A stretch of DNA of 64,000 nucleotides from JAAYUJ01 sp963698165 (GTDB taxonomy: Bacteria > Desulfobacterota > Syntrophobacteria > Syntrophobacterales > Syntrophobacteraceae), in NCBI GenBank assembly GCA_963698165.1, contig CAVOPT010000022.1, positions 62,001 through 126,000 on the forward strand, read 5' to 3'. The notes beneath the pieces were generated by a model. It was not told where the DNA came from, did not search any database, and saw only the letters and a list, made by a program, of their open reading frames with translations. Position 1 is the stretch's first letter; every line of letters starts with the position of its first letter. Position numbers and translations under genes: made by a program. Shown here piece after piece: positions 62,672-64,000 of the stretch.

Positions 62672-63025
62672 GTGAGCCGTCCAGCTCCACCTGGGGCGCA
62701 GCGAAGCGCAGCTCGGAGGTACAGCAGCACAAGCTCACCCTTTGTGCACCCAAGGCAACAGGGGTCGAGGTACAAACGGGCAAGCCAACAGTTCAGGCAG
62801 TTGGTGGATTTGTTGGAGTTCAACAGCGGTGTCACCGATCCGAGGCAGAGGGTTTGCTTCCACACACTCAGGCACACCTTTGCCTCGTGGTTGGCCATCC
62901 AGGGTGAGCCACTGCTGGCCATCAATGAGCTGCTCGGACACAAGACCCTGGTGATGACCATGATGTACGCCCACCTGATGCCGGACCAGAAGCGACGGGC
63001 GGTTGAGCGGTTGGTGGGAGGCTGA
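62672..63025 (+). pseudogene. Tyrosine recombinase (integrase) C-terminal remnant
   Basis: The recognisable part (from about 62745) has VTDPRQRVCFHTLRHTFASW (HxxR), LLGHKTLVMTMMYAHLMPDQ (second His and the Tyr nucleophile), which are the C-terminal catalytic residues of phage-type integrases. The N-terminal DNA-binding part and the first catalytic Arg are missing. It could be a remnant of an integrated element or of an integron-type gene. Confidence 0.8.
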
Positions 63026-63157
63026 CCGGACGGTGACACCTCATAGGTGTGTGTAGCTGCTCCCGGCTGCACCTGGGGAGGCACCGTGCGCCTAAATGTG
63101 AGAAGAAGAATGCCGGGAGCGAGGCGAGAACCGCCCCCGAGCATGATTGAGAAGATA

Positions 63158-64000
63158 TCAGTTCTGGATCTGCCAGTTGAGATCGGAAACTGTTCCGACA
63201 GTGCCCTGGCCTGAGATGGAAGTCTCGTTCATGGACCAGAGGTAGACCGTGCCGTATATAGCATGCCTCCACAGGATGTCCGTTCTGGCATCCCCGTTGA
63301 AGTCGCCCGTCTCCTCGATCTGCCAGTTGGGATCAGACAACACATTCACAGTTCCCTGGCCCACGATGGAGGTGCCGTTCATGAGCCAGGCGTAGACTGT
63401 GCCTGATGGTGCGTGGCGCCATAGGATGTCGGCTCTGCCGTCCCCGTTGAAATCTCCAGCCGTCTCGATGCACCAGTTGGAATCGGCCACGACTCCTACA
63501 AAGCCCTGGTTCAATGTGGAGGTTCCGTTCATGAGCCAGGTGTAAACTGTGCCTGAAGGCGCGTGGCGCCATAGAATGTCGGCCCTGCCGTCCCCATTGA
63601 AATCCTCCACCTTCTCGATGTGCCAGTTGGAATCGGGAACAACTCCGGCGATTCCCTGGCCCACGATGGAGGTTCCGTTCATGAGCCAGGTGTAGACTGT
63701 GCCCGAAGGCGCGTGGCGCCATAGAATGTCGGCCCTGCCGTCCCCATTGAAATCCTCCACCTTCTCGATGTGCCAGTTGGAATCGGGAACAACTCCGGCG
63801 ATTCCCTGGCCCACGATGGAGGTTCCGTTCATGAGCCAGGTGTAGACTGTGCCCGAAGGTGCGTGGCGCCATAGGATGTCGGCCCTGCCGTCTCCATCGA
63901 AGTCGCCCGCCCCTTCGATCTTCCAGTCGGAGTCGGAAACGACCTGAAGGGTGCCTTCGTCCGAGACGGAGGTTCCGTTCATGAGCCAGGCATGAACGGT
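63158..64000 (-). CDS. FG-GAP/VCBS-type tandem-repeat protein (5' end beyond window)
   Basis: The frame is open to the right edge (64000) and ends at 63158. It has five full repeats of 50 residues (150 bp; ATG codons of the motif LMNGTS at 63981, 63831, 63681, 63531, 63381 and WSMNETS at 63231). Each has DFNGDGRADILWRHAPSGTV, a Ca2+-binding DxDxDG loop, then NWHIE or similar. Such secreted repeat proteins form propellers in adhesins. Two central copies are nearly identical in DNA. N terminus and signal are outside the window. Confidence 0.88.
   Translation of the reverse strand, partial: TVHAWLMNGTSVSDEGTLQVVSDSDWKIEGAGDFDGDGRADILWRHAPSGTVYTWLMNGTSIVGQGIAGVVPDSNWHIEKVEDFNGDGRADILWRHAPSGTVYTWLMNGTSIVGQGIAGVVPDSNWHIEKVEDFNGDGRADILWRHAPSGTVYTWLMNGTSTLNQGFVGVVADSNWCIETAGDFNGDGRADILWRHAPSGTVYAWLMNGTSIVGQGTVNVLSDPNWQIEETGDFNGDARTDILWRHAIYGTVYLWSMNETSISGQGTVGTVSDLNWQIQN

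Noticed and set aside
63158..64000. Regular 150-bp repeats as a CRISPR array
   Set aside because: The repeats are coding, in frame with an FG-GAP protein, and have no spacer-repeat structure.

Overview
The window looks like a chromosomal segment of a GC-rich anaerobic Desulfobacterota (former Deltaproteobacteria), most likely close to Syntrophobacter. I infer this from the mix of genes (large PilY1 with minor pilins, DUF2845, a polyferredoxin with Tat redox partners, type VI secretion, many small zinc-ribbon proteins) and from memory of that group. No search was run. No rRNA, tRNA or CRISPR array was seen.

Layout. 1-4077: end of a CoA-ester lyase, a GAF/PAS histidine kinase and an STT3-type oligosaccharyltransferase broken by one extra base. 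4196-13489 (minus): a seven-gene minor pilin/PilY1 operon with an embedded lipoprotein. 13942-18975 (plus): ferritin-like protein, two secreted redoxins, two tiny zinc-ribbon proteins and a DUF255 thioredoxin-like protein. 19031-19252: an intergenic module with tandem 21-bp repeats, a consensus sigma-54 promoter and an intrinsic terminator, read here as a candidate sRNA gene. 19329-28194: flavoprotein, cysteine-cluster proteins, FmdB-like regulator, CoA-transferase, FtsY, class II aldolase, NudC, DUF2845 and HIT proteins. 28501-33084: flavodoxin-like reductase and a three-gene partner-switching module (RsbW-like kinase, STAS protein, membrane SpoIIE phosphatase). 33126-34886: two decayed genes joined head to head, both without their 5' halves. 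34949-37556: pyrD, pyrK and a YfiH-type oxidase. 37715-38179: SlyD-like isomerase. 38182-48220 (minus): half of a type VI secretion locus (TssJ, K, L, M, TagF), plus a 249-aa helical protein and a 751-aa zinc-ribbon protein whose tail carries five threonine motifs that look like FHA-docking sites. 48396-52708: prmA, isocitrate dehydrogenase, zinc-ribbon protein, ComF and CysQ. 52739-53346: several palindromic repeats. 53347-60964: di-haem peroxidase, EF-hand protein, then a four-gene redox cluster (DUF6599, Tat DUF362, NapH/NapG-like polyferredoxin, Tat aldo/keto reductase). 61013-63025: ParE-type toxin and antitoxin, sirtuin and an integrase remnant. 63158-64000 (minus): a 150-bp-repeat FG-GAP/VCBS protein cut by the window edge.

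The best leads for new biology are the sigma-54/sRNA module at 19031-19252, the threonine-motif protein of the secretion locus, the hairpin repeat family with compensatory stem changes between 53048 and 57506, and the five-copy TTTAGGCA array in front of the polyferredoxin gene. Gene starts were chosen by ribosome-binding site and family fit and are stated where they differ from the longest reading frame.
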